Shown: piece by piece, positions 25,992 through 34,227 of the stretch | Layout: each line of letters opens with the position of its first letter | Numbering within the stretch: position 1 is the first letter of the stretch | NCBI GenBank assembly: GCA_022072245.1 | Contig: JAJVIA010000018.1 | Location: forward strand, 1-52,754 | DNA: 52,754 nt | Source of the DNA: Anaerolineae bacterium | GTDB taxonomy: Bacteria; Chloroflexota; Anaerolineae; UBA4142; SHND01 | Direction: 5' to 3' | Translations under genes and position numbers: made by a program | The notes under the pieces: generated by a model | What the model was told of the DNA's origin: nothing | What the model saw: the letters and a program-made list of their open reading frames with translations, nothing else | Databases searched by the model: none

Positions 25992-27348
25992 AATGTCCTC
26001 CCAGGATAATTGCTTCGCCCGCATTTTCCGCGCTCAATTTTTCAGCCATGGCGCGCGCTTTCTTTTCGTTGACCCACAACAGCAAGAGCAAACCCGCAAA
26101 CAAGAACGCGATGATGGAAAGAATCGCGACGCGCTGCCCGCTCTGTTCCGCGAGAGCCGTATTCTGCCCCTGCGCTTGAAAATACAACGCCGCTTCCGCC
26201 GCGAGAAAACCGTACACGCCGGGTCCGATAAAGGACGACGTGCGTCCCGCCATCGCAAAAAAGCCGTAAAACTCGCCGCTCGCGCCGCGCGGCGCAAAGA
26301 GCCCGACCATCGTGCGGCTTACGGATTGAATGCCCGCCATGGCGAAACCCGCGAGCGCGCCAATCACGTAAAACATGGTCGCGGATTGATTGAGATACAA
26401 GCCGAACACAATCGCAATCATTAACGCGAGCGCGAGGATGAGCGAAGTTTTGCCGCCGATGCGGTCCACCAATTGCCCAAACAGATACGCGCCCGCCACA
26501 TTCGTCGCCTGCACGAGAATCACAAAAATAATCAATTCGGTTTGCTTCATGCCGTACAAGACCGCGCCGATGATGGCGGCAAAGTCGAGCGCCATAATTA
26601 CGCCGTCATTGAAAATCAAATACGCCAGCATGAATTTTAAAAATTCTCCAAAGCCCCCGGCGGTGCGAAATGTTTTGCCGAGGCGTTCGAACGCGACGTT
26701 CAAATAATTTTTGCCCGGCGGCAATTTTTGCGGCTGCGCGCGTTCCTTGAGCCAAAAGAGAATCGGCAGCGAAAAGGCGAGATAAAAAACGGCTGTGACG
26801 ACGAGCGAGAGCCGAATGAAAAAATCGGCGTTTGGCGTTTTGTCCGTCAGCAGAATCATCGGCAGGACGAGGAGCAAAATTACAATGCCGCCCGCCGAAC
26901 CGATTGCCCAGCCCAAACCGGCGACGCGTCCCATCTCGGCGGGCGCGGCGATTTCGGGCAGCAGCGCGTCATAAAAGACTTGGGCGCTGCGATAGCCGAT
27001 TTCGGCGAGGATGAAAAACAGCATCGCCATGACGATTTGGCCCTGCGTCGCAAAAAACAAGCCCGCCGTGAAAACGCACGCCAGCGCGGTGTACACAAAT
27101 AGAAATTTTTTCTTGGACCCGGAAAAATCCGCAATCGTTCCGAGAATGGGCGCGGTGACGGCGACGACGAGCATTGCCACTACAATCGCAATGCCCCACA
27201 AGCGCGTGCCTTCGGCGCCGCCGACAATCTGTTTTTGAAAATACGCGGAAAATACCGCGAGCAAGACGACGGACGCGTACGCCGAATTGCCAAAATCGTA
27301 CAGATACCACGCGATGCGCTCGCGGCGGGTGGATAGGGATGTGGACAT
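25990..27348 (-). CDS. UMF1/Atg22-type MFS transporter
   Basis: About twelve membrane segments in 452 residues. The opening RRERIAWYLYDFGNSAYASVV is the signature of the UMF1 family (bacterial relatives of vacuolar effluxer Atg22). The DR-type loop LVDRIGGK is MFS-like. The start MSTSLSTRR was chosen because AGGAGG lies six bases upstream; the longer upstream frame lacks this. The substrate is unknown, possibly amino acids or small metabolites. Confidence 0.85.
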   Translation of the reverse strand: MSTSLSTRRERIAWYLYDFGNSAYASVVLLAVFSAYFQKQIVGGAEGTRLWGIAIVVAMLVVAVTAPILGTIADFSGSKKKFLFVYTALACVFTAGLFFATQGQIVMAMLFFILAEIGYRSAQVFYDALLPEIAAPAEMGRVAGLGWAIGSAGGIVILLLVLPMILLTDKTPNADFFIRLSLVVTAVFYLAFSLPILFWLKERAQPQKLPPGKNYLNVAFERLGKTFRTAGGFGEFLKFMLAYLIFNDGVIMALDFAAIIGAVLYGMKQTELIIFVILVQATNVAGAYLFGQLVDRIGGKTSLILALALMIAIVFGLYLNQSATMFYVIGALAGFAMAGIQSVSRTMVGLFAPRGASGEFYGFFAMAGRTSSFIGPGVYGFLAAEAALYFQAQGQNTALAEQSGQRVAILSIIAFLFAGLLLLLWVNEKKARAMAEKLSAENAGEAIILGGH

Positions 27349-27415
27349 GCAACCTCCTCGTTGAGAATAATGTCGAACCTGAAATGGTTTGGGCTGAACC
27401 GGTGAGGATGAAACG

Positions 27416-28648
27416 TCAATCCATTTGAAATGCAACTTTGATCGAACGCGCGTTTTTCTTGTCGAGCGCGACGCGAAACGCTTCCCGATATTCTTCCAGC
27501 GGAAAACGATGCGTCACCAATTTTTCGGTCTTGAGCTTTCCATCTTGCAGCCAGCGCATCGCCAAGGCGAACGTGGAGATTTGTTCGCCGCGCCATCTTA
27601 ACACATCATGCCCGACGGCGCCGATGAGATTCACTTCTTGATACCACACCGGCGTCACATCCAATTTGAGGCGATGTAAATTTACGCCGACCAACACGAC
27701 GGTTCCGTTCGCGCGCGTCCAGCGCAAGGCATTGTTCAAAGTCGTTTGATTGCCTACGACATCAAAAATTATATCAAAGCCGCCGAGCAGCATTTTATTT
27801 TGCGCGCGCGGCGCGTACAGTTTTACCCCGGTCAATGCCGCGACGCGTGAATAGGCGTCCTCGCGCGTGAGAATCGTATGCGTCGCGCCGAATGCGCGCG
27901 CCAATTCCGCTTGCCATTCAAATTCGGCGAGCGCGGTGATTTCGCAGTGCGGTTCCATCACGCGCAAAACTTGAATGATTACAAGACCGATGACGCCGCA
28001 GCCAATGACCAGGACCCGCTCGCGAGACCCTAAGGGTTTTCGAAAACCTTTAGGGTCTTGCAAGCGCGAGACCGCATGAATCGCCACTGCCGTCGGTTCA
28101 ATCAATATCGCTTGCTCGTCGCTCAGCGCGTCAGGCACGCGCAGTAAAACGCTGGCGGGCGTGATGTACGAATCGCCAAAGCCGCCGCCGCAGAGCGGGT
28201 GTTCGCGCGCGTCGGACGCATTTTCGCACAAGACGCGATGCCCGCGCGCGCACGCGGGGCATAAATTTTCCAAACCGCGCGCCAGACAATCGTCTCCGCG
28301 CCCCCAACGCACCACGCGGTCGCCGACGCGAAAATCTTTGACCGCCGCGCCCGTTTCCGTAATGACGCCGACCATTTCATGCCCAAGATAAATGCGTTGA
28401 TGCGAAGGCAGCGCGACGGGCGCAACGTCCAAATCGGCATCCACGAGCAATTGATGTAAATCGCTGCCGCAAATGCCGCACAATGAATTTTTTACGCGCG
28501 CCCAATCGGGCGCGGGCAGGGGCGGGTCGGGAAACTGCGCGAGATGGAGACACGCGGTCGGCGCAAAATACGCGCCGCGCCAAACGCGTGCGAGCGCGCG
28601 CGTGACAAGAATGCGCGGGACGGATAGATCCAGATATAGAGTTTTCAT
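27416..28648 (-). CDS. Zinc-dependent alcohol/threonine-type dehydrogenase
   Basis: A 410-residue medium-chain dehydrogenase. CGICGSD carries the catalytic Cys, GHEM the catalytic His-Glu, and a Cys cluster (NLCPACARGHRVLC) probably binds the structural zinc. The Rossmann motif is VIGCGVIGLV. Just before it about 14 residues (QDPKGFRKPLGSRE) are encoded by a near-perfect 32-base palindrome, which looks like an in-frame repeat insertion. The substrate cannot be told. Confidence 0.87.
   Translation of the reverse strand: MKTLYLDLSVPRILVTRALARVWRGAYFAPTACLHLAQFPDPPLPAPDWARVKNSLCGICGSDLHQLLVDADLDVAPVALPSHQRIYLGHEMVGVITETGAAVKDFRVGDRVVRWGRGDDCLARGLENLCPACARGHRVLCENASDAREHPLCGGGFGDSYITPASVLLRVPDALSDEQAILIEPTAVAIHAVSRLQDPKGFRKPLGSRERVLVIGCGVIGLVIIQVLRVMEPHCEITALAEFEWQAELARAFGATHTILTREDAYSRVAALTGVKLYAPRAQNKMLLGGFDIIFDVVGNQTTLNNALRWTRANGTVVLVGVNLHRLKLDVTPVWYQEVNLIGAVGHDVLRWRGEQISTFALAMRWLQDGKLKTEKLVTHRFPLEEYREAFRVALDKKNARSIKVAFQMD
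28026..28057. repeat. Palindromic element inside the dehydrogenase gene
   Basis: GACCCTAAGGGTTTTC followed by GAAAACCTTTAGGGTC forms a 16-pair stem with one G-T type mismatch and no spacer. It lies wholly within the coding frame and is translated without a stop. The flanking A and T (28025, 28058) also pair. Confidence 0.8.
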
Positions 28649-28815
28649 CTCGATTCGCGCAATGCCGCGCGCGCTGGCTAAATTTCAAATCCTGCAAGCC
28701 AAGCCCGTTAAAACGGTCGAATCAAATAGCGGTGAATATAAAAAAACTGCGTCAGAGCGGTTTCTCTGAACGCAGCGCGCGTTGTGCCGACGAGAGCTTG
28801 ATTATGAATTGGTGA

Positions 28816-28888
28816 TGCCCCTAACGGGATTCGAACCCGTGTCTTGGCCTTGAAAGGGCCACGTCCTAGTCCACTAGACGATAGGGAC
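28816..28888 (-). tRNA. tRNA-Glu (anticodon TTC)
   Basis: A 73-base cloverleaf on the minus strand. Acceptor strands are GTCCCTA and TAGGGGC with discriminator A, the anticodon loop is CTTTCAA (anticodon TTC), and the T loop is GGTTCGAATCC. CCA is not encoded. The D arm carries TCGTCTAGTGGACTAGGAC, typical of tRNA-Glu. Confidence 0.95.
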
Positions 28889-28973
28889 ATGCGCGGCGAT
28901 GATTATACGCGGAACGGGGGTTACGTCAAAAAAAGGGCAACGCGCTTTTGGATTTGCGGTTCCGCGTATCTTT

Positions 28974-29747
28974 TCATACGGGCGGCCAGGGAATGTGGGG
29001 CCACCCTTCGGAGGGAGCGGGATAGACGCGCGCGCGCAGCAGTTCATTCAAACGCGTCGCCAGCGCGCGCAATTCCGCGCGCGTGAGCAGCTCTGTCAAG
29101 GGCGCGAGCGCCGGTTCGTTCGCCTTGAGCGCGGCGCGCAATTTTTCCAATTGTTTGTACAGCGCATCGGGAATCGGGTCGTCAATGAAATCCCAAATCA
29201 CGGTACGCAGTTTCGGTTCTTGGTGAAACGTCACGCCGTGGTCAATCGCCCACACCGCGCCTTGATGATCCATCAAAATATGTCCGCCTTTGCGGTCGGT
29301 GTTGTTAATCAGCGCGTCAAAGATGGCGATGCTTTGCATGTCCGCATGATATTTGTCGCGCAGGGTGAAAAAATTTTCGCGGCGCTTGTGGTCAATAAAT
29401 TCCTGCACCATTCCAAGCCCTTGCGGCGCGTCCGCGCGCAGGACCGTGACGGGGATATTGGGAAAACCGAGAAAGGCGCTCAATTCGTACGCCGCGACTT
29501 CACGTTTGCACAACGTGCCATCTTCAAAATCCCACAACGGGCGTTCGCCGCACTGCGGTTTGTAAATGGCGTGCATTGCGCGCCCGTCGTATGCAATCGA
29601 AACCAAGTACGTATAGTTGGAACTCCACGGCACGATGCCTTGCATTTCGATTTTGCCGCGCGTCAACGCTTCGCGCACTTGGGCGCGCTCTGTCGCCGCG
29701 CGCGCGGCTGGCGGTGAAAATTTATTATCGTCCGTCGCGCTGTTCAT
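28974..29747 (-). CDS. SCO1664-family protein (PI3/4-kinase-like fold)
   Basis: A 257-residue protein of the SCO1664 (TIGR03843) family, distantly like phosphatidylinositol 3/4-kinases. AIYKPQCGERPLWDFEDGTL corresponds to the nucleotide-binding Lys region. DALINNTDRKGGHILMD is a catalytic-loop-like N-x-D-R-K motif, and AIDHGVTFH supplies the metal-binding Asp. The family occurs in a set of three uncharacterised genes with DUF3090 and a phosphomutase-like protein. Both partners are the gene immediately upstream here, with a nine-base gap. The actual substrate is unknown. Confidence 0.88.
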   Translation of the reverse strand: MNSATDDNKFSPPAARAATERAQVREALTRGKIEMQGIVPWSSNYTYLVSIAYDGRAMHAIYKPQCGERPLWDFEDGTLCKREVAAYELSAFLGFPNIPVTVLRADAPQGLGMVQEFIDHKRRENFFTLRDKYHADMQSIAIFDALINNTDRKGGHILMDHQGAVWAIDHGVTFHQEPKLRTVIWDFIDDPIPDALYKQLEKLRAALKANEPALAPLTELLTRAELRALATRLNELLRARVYPAPSEGWPHIPWPPV

Positions 29748-29756
29748 ACGTTTGCA

Positions 29757-30974
29757 TTACATCATTTGCACATACGTGCCATGTCCGTTGCGGCGCGGAC
29801 AAAAATGTCCGCCCGGGTCAATCGGGCGGCCGCACAACACGCAGGTCGGGCGTCCCGCCGCCGCAACTTCGCCGATATAGCGCGCCAGCGCGCGCATCTG
29901 GTCGCGCGTCGCCCAAATGCGTACCACGTCAATCGTTTCCGCTTCTTCGGTAGCTTGAAGTTCATACGCTACAATGACGAGTAAATCGCTCTCTTGGTCG
30001 AATCCCAAACCCAATTGCCCGATGCGAAAGAGCGGTTCGACCGGCAGCTCGAGTACGAGGTCAAACGCTTTGACGGTCGTGGGCGCGTCCGCCGCGTCGC
30101 CGAGACGCGCGAGCAAATCGGTGATGCCTTGCGCCAGCGATTGCATCTGTTCTTTTTCGGTGACCAGACTGACCAACGTGCGCGCTTGGCGCGCCTGAAG
30201 AAAAAAGGTGCGTTGTCCGGGTTCGCCCAATGCGCCGACGGTGACGCGAGAGACCGGATTGAGGTCGTGCAAGATATTTGCTTCTGGCATGGTTCGTTCT
30301 TTCTGTGATTTCGAATCTGGCGCGTTCGCCGCATTGTTTTCCAATGGCGGTTTGGGTTTTTCGATTTTAGGCAGCGCGCCCGTATCGTTCAAGCGGATGA
30401 GCGTCGCGCGTTGGTCGTTCAATTGCAAGATGGTGACGGAGGCGGGATGAATGGCGATGCGTTGAAATTGATTCAAGTCCCAATTCAGGTAATGCGCGAT
30501 GACGCTTTTTAACGGGTCCGAGTGCGACACGAGCGCAATCAAACCGTCGGGATGTTTTTGACGCAATTTTTCGATGCCCGCGACCATGCGTGTTTGCACT
30601 TGATCAATGCTTTCGCCGCCGGGCAATTGGACGCCGACCGGTTGACTTTGCAGCGCTTGCCAAATCGCGGTGTCTTTTAATTCGTCAAGCTTGCGGCCCG
30701 TCCATTCGCCCGTCGCGGTTTCCAATAAATCCGTCACGATTTCGACCGGCAACTTGTGACATTCCGCCACCGCGTTCGCGGTATCGAGCGCGCGTTCGAG
30801 CGGGCTGGAATAAATCGCTTCGATTGGCAAATGCGCGGTGCGGCGCGCCAAATCGGTGGCTTGGCGCTGTCCTTCGGCGTTAATGTGTACGCCCGGCGTA
30901 CGGCCCGCCAAACGACCGCTTTGAACGTAATCGTTCGTCGCGTGTCGAATCAATAATAAAGTCGTCATGGGCAA
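29757..30974 (-). CDS. Fusion: histidine phosphatase (MSMEG_4193 type) + DUF3090
   Basis: A single 405-residue frame. Residues about 1-205 are a histidine phosphatase/phosphomutase: LLLIRHATNDY holds the phospho-His and SHSDPLKSV the second His, of the MSMEG_4193 type. After a linker rich in Pro, Lys and Asn, residues 229-405 are a complete DUF3090 domain (MPEANILHDLNPVSRVTVG ... CVLCGRPIDPGGHFCP, with a small Cys/His cluster). An internal ATG at 30290 starts the DUF3090 part exactly, so it could also be made alone. The two are normally separate genes. Confidence 0.88.
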   Translation of the reverse strand: MPMTTLLLIRHATNDYVQSGRLAGRTPGVHINAEGQRQATDLARRTAHLPIEAIYSSPLERALDTANAVAECHKLPVEIVTDLLETATGEWTGRKLDELKDTAIWQALQSQPVGVQLPGGESIDQVQTRMVAGIEKLRQKHPDGLIALVSHSDPLKSVIAHYLNWDLNQFQRIAIHPASVTILQLNDQRATLIRLNDTGALPKIEKPKPPLENNAANAPDSKSQKERTMPEANILHDLNPVSRVTVGALGEPGQRTFFLQARQARTLVSLVTEKEQMQSLAQGITDLLARLGDAADAPTTVKAFDLVLELPVEPLFRIGQLGLGFDQESDLLVIVAYELQATEEAETIDVVRIWATRDQMRALARYIGEVAAAGRPTCVLCGRPIDPGGHFCPRRNGHGTYVQMM

Positions 30975-31068
30975 AAAGGCAAAAGCAAGGATGCGCGTTA
31001 CAAGCTTGCGGCGCGTCGCTTGGTTTTACCCGGCGCCTTTCTAAATTTTTTTCAACGCGTATAGTGTA

Positions 31069-31716
31069 TCATATTGCGCCGATTTGCGCTGCGCGAAGCA
31101 GCGCCGCAAATTCGCTCAACAACATTGCGGTCGCGCCCCACACCGGATAGCCGTGTAAATCAAAAAACGGCACGCGCACCGGCGCTCCGCGCAGTTCCCA
31201 TTCTTGTTCGCGAATATGCGCGTCATCCAAAATGTCCGCGAGCCGCGTCGGCAAAATTTCCAAAACTTCGCCGGCGGAGGCGCGCGTATGCGGTTCGGCG
31301 CAGCAATAATTTCCCACAAAAGCCGTGACCCAATAGCGGCTCACCGGAATATACAACGGCGTCAACGGCGCGCCCAAAATTTCAATCTGCGTCGGGTCAA
31401 TGCCCAATTCTTCGCGCGCTTCGCGCAGCGCGGTTTCCTGCAAACTTTCGCCTCGATCCTGTTGACCGCCGGGCAATGAAATTTGTCCCTTGTGCGACGC
31501 GACGCTTTCGGTGCGCCGCGTGAGATAAAAATACAATTCGGCGTCGCGGGCGAACAATAAAATCAACACGGCGGCTTGTTTGCCCGATGGATTTGCGGGC
31601 ATGGGAAAAATATCGCCGGGGCGCGGGCGCGGCGACATGCGTTCTTGCGCGGGGCGTCCGATGCGGGGCGCGGCGAGCGCGCGGCGGACATCCGCAACGC
31701 CCAAAGAATGGCTCAT
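31069..31716 (-). CDS. Nudix hydrolase, CoA pyrophosphatase type
   Basis: The Nudix box GGQQDRGESLQETALREARE continues into ELGID with the required Glu residues, and the preceding SHKGQISLPG is the NuCoA/UPF0035 signature of CoA pyrophosphatases (NudL/YeaB). It is predicted to split CoA or related pyrophosphates. I start it at MSHSLGVADVRRAL; an earlier in-frame ATG would overlap the end of tlyA. Confidence 0.88.
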   Translation of the reverse strand: MSHSLGVADVRRALAAPRIGRPAQERMSPRPRPGDIFPMPANPSGKQAAVLILLFARDAELYFYLTRRTESVASHKGQISLPGGQQDRGESLQETALREAREELGIDPTQIEILGAPLTPLYIPVSRYWVTAFVGNYCCAEPHTRASAGEVLEILPTRLADILDDAHIREQEWELRGAPVRVPFFDLHGYPVWGATAMLLSEFAALLRAAQIGAI

Positions 31717-31748
31717 ACAAAATGATTGTACAAAAAAGCAAGGGACGG

Positions 31749-32486
31749 TCAAACAAGCGGCGCGGCGCGATTTTCCAAATGAATCAAAAACTCGACGTTG
31801 CCTTCGGTTCCCTGAATGGGCGATTGTATCAGGCCGCGGCGCTGCAAACCGATGCGCTCTGCCGCGCGCGTAATTTTTTCAATCGTCTGCGCGTGTACTT
31901 GCGGGTCGCGCACAATGCCGCCGCGCCCCACCTGTTCGCGTCCCGCTTCGAATTGCGGTTTGATGAGCGCAATGATTTGTCCGTCGGGTTTGAGAAAACT
32001 TTTTGCCGTCGGTAGAATCAATTCCAACGAGATAAAGGAAACGTCAATCACGACCAAATCGAGTCGTTCCGGCAGCGGTTCCGCATAGCGCGCATTGACG
32101 CGGTCCAGCGCGACCACGCGCGCGTCTTGGCGCAATTTCCACGCGAGTTGACCATAGCCCACATCCATTGCATACACTTTTGCCGCGCCGCGCTGCAACA
32201 GTACGTCGGTGAAACCGCCGGTGGACGCGCCAATGTCGGCGCAAAGCATACCCTGCGGATTGACGGCGAACGCGTCGAGCGCGCCCGCGAGTTTATAGCC
32301 GCCGCGGCTGACATAGGGCAGGGGTTCGCGGATGACGATTTCCGCCGCGCCGTTCACTTGCGCGCTCGCCTTGTCCATCACGCGCCCGTGAATCGTCACC
32401 GCGCCCGCGCGAATCAATTCCTGCGCGCGCTCGCGCGATTCCGCCAGCCCGCGCTCGACCATCAAAACGTCCAAACGTTTCTTCAT
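31749..32486 (-). CDS. TlyA-family rRNA 2'-O-methyltransferase
   Basis: A 245-residue protein with an N-terminal S4 RNA-binding domain ([18 protein letters not shown]) joined to an FtsJ/RrmJ-type methyltransferase. SAM binds at [19 protein letters not shown], and the catalytic region includes [12 protein letters not shown] and [12 protein letters not shown]. This matches TlyA, known to methylate cytidines in 16S and 23S rRNA, and homologous 'haemolysin' annotations. The functional assignment is by family. Confidence 0.92.
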   Translation of the reverse strand: MKKRLDVLMVERGLAESRERAQELIRAGAVTIHGRVMDKASAQVNGAAEIVIREPLPYVSRGGYKLAGALDAFAVNPQGMLCADIGASTGGFTDVLLQRGAAKVYAMDVGYGQLAWKLRQDARVVALDRVNARYAEPLPERLDLVVIDVSFISLELILPTAKSFLKPDGQIIALIKPQFEAGREQVGRGGIVRDPQVHAQTIEKITRAAERIGLQRRGLIQSPIQGTEGNVEFLIHLENRAAPLV

Positions 32487-32509
32487 CGTTCAAAAAAATC
32501 TCCGAACCG

Positions 32510-33112
32510 TCATGGCGATTCGGAGGTCTCGGCGGCGCCCGTCGGAAATTCTACTTTGGCGTACAAGTCCGCAATCGGAATTTCAAGCTCTAACGATTCC
32601 AGCGTCAGCGTATCTTTCGCATCGTTCCACATATCAATCGTCCATTTGCCGCTGCCGACCTCACGCCGCAAGATGGAAACGACTATGCGCTCGGAATCCA
32701 CCAAAACATATTCGTGCAATGAGGCGATTTGTTTATAGAGTTTGAATTTTTCGATGCGGTCATGTTCGCGCATGGACGGTGAAAGTATCTCAAAGAGGAC
32801 AACGGGATTGGCGACAACGTCCGTGCGTCCGGCTTGAAATTCCGTTTTGCCGCAAATGACCATGGCGTCGGGATACGTAATGGTTCTGCGACGCTCAATC
32901 AGCAAGCGCATGTCACTCGTGTAAACGCGGCACGACTTTTTCCAAAGCGCGATATTGAGCTGCGTGATCACATTTCCTTGGATCACACTGTGGTTTTCGG
33001 ACCCGCCCGCCATCATGCGAATTTCGCCGTCATAGTATTCGCTTTTGTATTCCGCCTGCTCCTCGCGCGCCAGATATTCTTCCGGCGTGTATTTGGTTTT
33101 GGAATAAATCAT
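32510..33112 (-). CDS. Uma2-family (DUF820) putative endonuclease
   Basis: This 200-residue protein has the PD-(D/E)xK-like layout of Uma2/DUF820 proteins: [24 protein letters not shown] at the start, then PDAMVICG and [32 protein letters not shown] falls near the end. The role is unknown; such genes are multicopy in Cyanobacteria and Chloroflexi. It is divergent from the UbiA gene. Confidence 0.85.
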   Translation of the reverse strand: MIYSKTKYTPEEYLAREEQAEYKSEYYDGEIRMMAGGSENHSVIQGNVITQLNIALWKKSCRVYTSDMRLLIERRRTITYPDAMVICGKTEFQAGRTDVVANPVVLFEILSPSMREHDRIEKFKLYKQIASLHEYVLVDSERIVVSILRREVGSGKWTIDMWNDAKDTLTLESLELEIPIADLYAKVEFPTGAAETSESP

Positions 33113-33199
33113 GTGTGCGTTCCTGCTGCCGACAAACCAAGTTTTGCGGACAATAAATTATATCACGCGCGCTTTGACTTGGATAGAGTTTCGGTTAAG

Positions 33200-34165
33200 A
33201 TGCCATGCGGTATGTTAAAACTCATTCTCAAAGAGATGCGCCCGCGTCAGTGGCCCAAGAATTTTTTTGTTTTTTTGCCGCTGATTTTTACGGTCAGTCA
33301 ATACTGGCGTCCGTTCACCCCGACCATGTGGGTATTTTTAGGACTGACCCTCGGCGCGTTTTTCGTCTTTTGTCTGGCGTCGGGCTTTGTGTATTTTGTG
33401 AACGATTTGGTGGACGTGGATAAAGACCGCGCCCATCCGCGCAAACGCACGCGACCCATTGCGTCCGGCGCGCTGCCCGAAAACATCGCGCGCGTCACCG
33501 CCGTTGTTCTGCTGCTGCTGACGTTGGCGAGCGCCATCGCGCTGGATGCGTTTTCGCAGACGTTCCCCTATCCGGCGGGCGAACCGATTTTCGCGCTGCC
33601 GTATGCGTTCACCGTCGTGACCGTCGTCTATTTGCTTTTGCAAATCGCGTATTCGTTTTATCTCAAACACATTGTCATCATTGACGTCTTTTGCATTGCG
33701 GGCGGTTTCGTGCTGCGCGCGGTGGCGGGCGCGGCGATTATTCAGGTGCCGGTTTCGCCGTGGCTGTACGTCTTGACGACGCTGCTTTCGCTCTTTATCG
33801 GTTTTGCGAAACGCCGCAACGAAATCGTCATTTTAGAAGATAACGCCAAAAATCATCGCGCGATTTTGGAAGAATACAGTCCGCAGCTGCTCGACCAGAT
33901 GATTACGATTACGATGGCGTGTACGGCGATTGCGTATTTTTTGTACACCTTTACGGCGGAGAATTTACCGAAAAATCACGCGATGATGTTGACCATTCCC
34001 TTTGCGTTGTACGGAATTTTTCGGTACATGTATCTGATTTATATCAAGAACGAAGGGGGCAGTCCCGAAGAGGCGTTGCTGCGCGACCGCCCTTTGTTGA
34101 TTGACGCGCTTTTGTGGGGGGCGACGGTCGTCATTATTCTTTATGTCTTTGGCGGCGCAAATTGA
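33200..34165 (+). CDS. UbiA prenyltransferase, decaprenyl-phosphate phosphoribosyltransferase-like
   Basis: A 321-residue membrane protein with about nine hydrophobic segments. The opening MRPRQWPKNFFVFLPLIF and the motif NDLVDVDKDRAHPRKRTRPI followed by ASGALP are those of the DPPR-synthase subgroup of UbiA, which transfers phosphoribose to polyprenyl phosphate in arabinan precursor synthesis. The second Asp motif region is KRRNEIVILED. No epimerase partner is nearby. The start could also be the ATG at 33212. Confidence 0.83.
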   Translation: MPCGMLKLILKEMRPRQWPKNFFVFLPLIFTVSQYWRPFTPTMWVFLGLTLGAFFVFCLASGFVYFVNDLVDVDKDRAHPRKRTRPIASGALPENIARVTAVVLLLLTLASAIALDAFSQTFPYPAGEPIFALPYAFTVVTVVYLLLQIAYSFYLKHIVIIDVFCIAGGFVLRAVAGAAIIQVPVSPWLYVLTTLLSLFIGFAKRRNEIVILEDNAKNHRAILEEYSPQLLDQMITITMACTAIAYFLYTFTAENLPKNHAMMLTIPFALYGIFRYMYLIYIKNEGGSPEEALLRDRPLLIDALLWGATVVIILYVFGGAN

Positions 34166-34167
34166 AA

Positions 34168-34198
34168 ACGCGTCGGGCAAAGCCCGACGCGTTTTTTT
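34168..34198. terminator. Intrinsic terminator after the UbiA gene, probably bidirectional
   Basis: ACGCGTCGGGC and GCCCGACGCGT form a perfect 11-pair stem with an AAA loop, followed by seven T. An AAAA run precedes it, so it can also serve the convergent minus-strand gene ending at 34228. Confidence 0.88.
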
Positions 34199-34227
34199 AT
34201 GGCTGGGCGCGCTAGTCGCCAATCCAA

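Noticed and set aside
28026-28057. Terminator inside the dehydrogenase gene
   Set aside because: The palindrome has no loop or T-run and is translated in frame, so a repeat insertion is the better reading.
29757-30974. Frameshift error as the cause of the phosphatase-DUF3090 fusion
   Set aside because: The frame is continuous through a normal Pro/Lys/Asn linker with no compositional break; a fusion is simpler.
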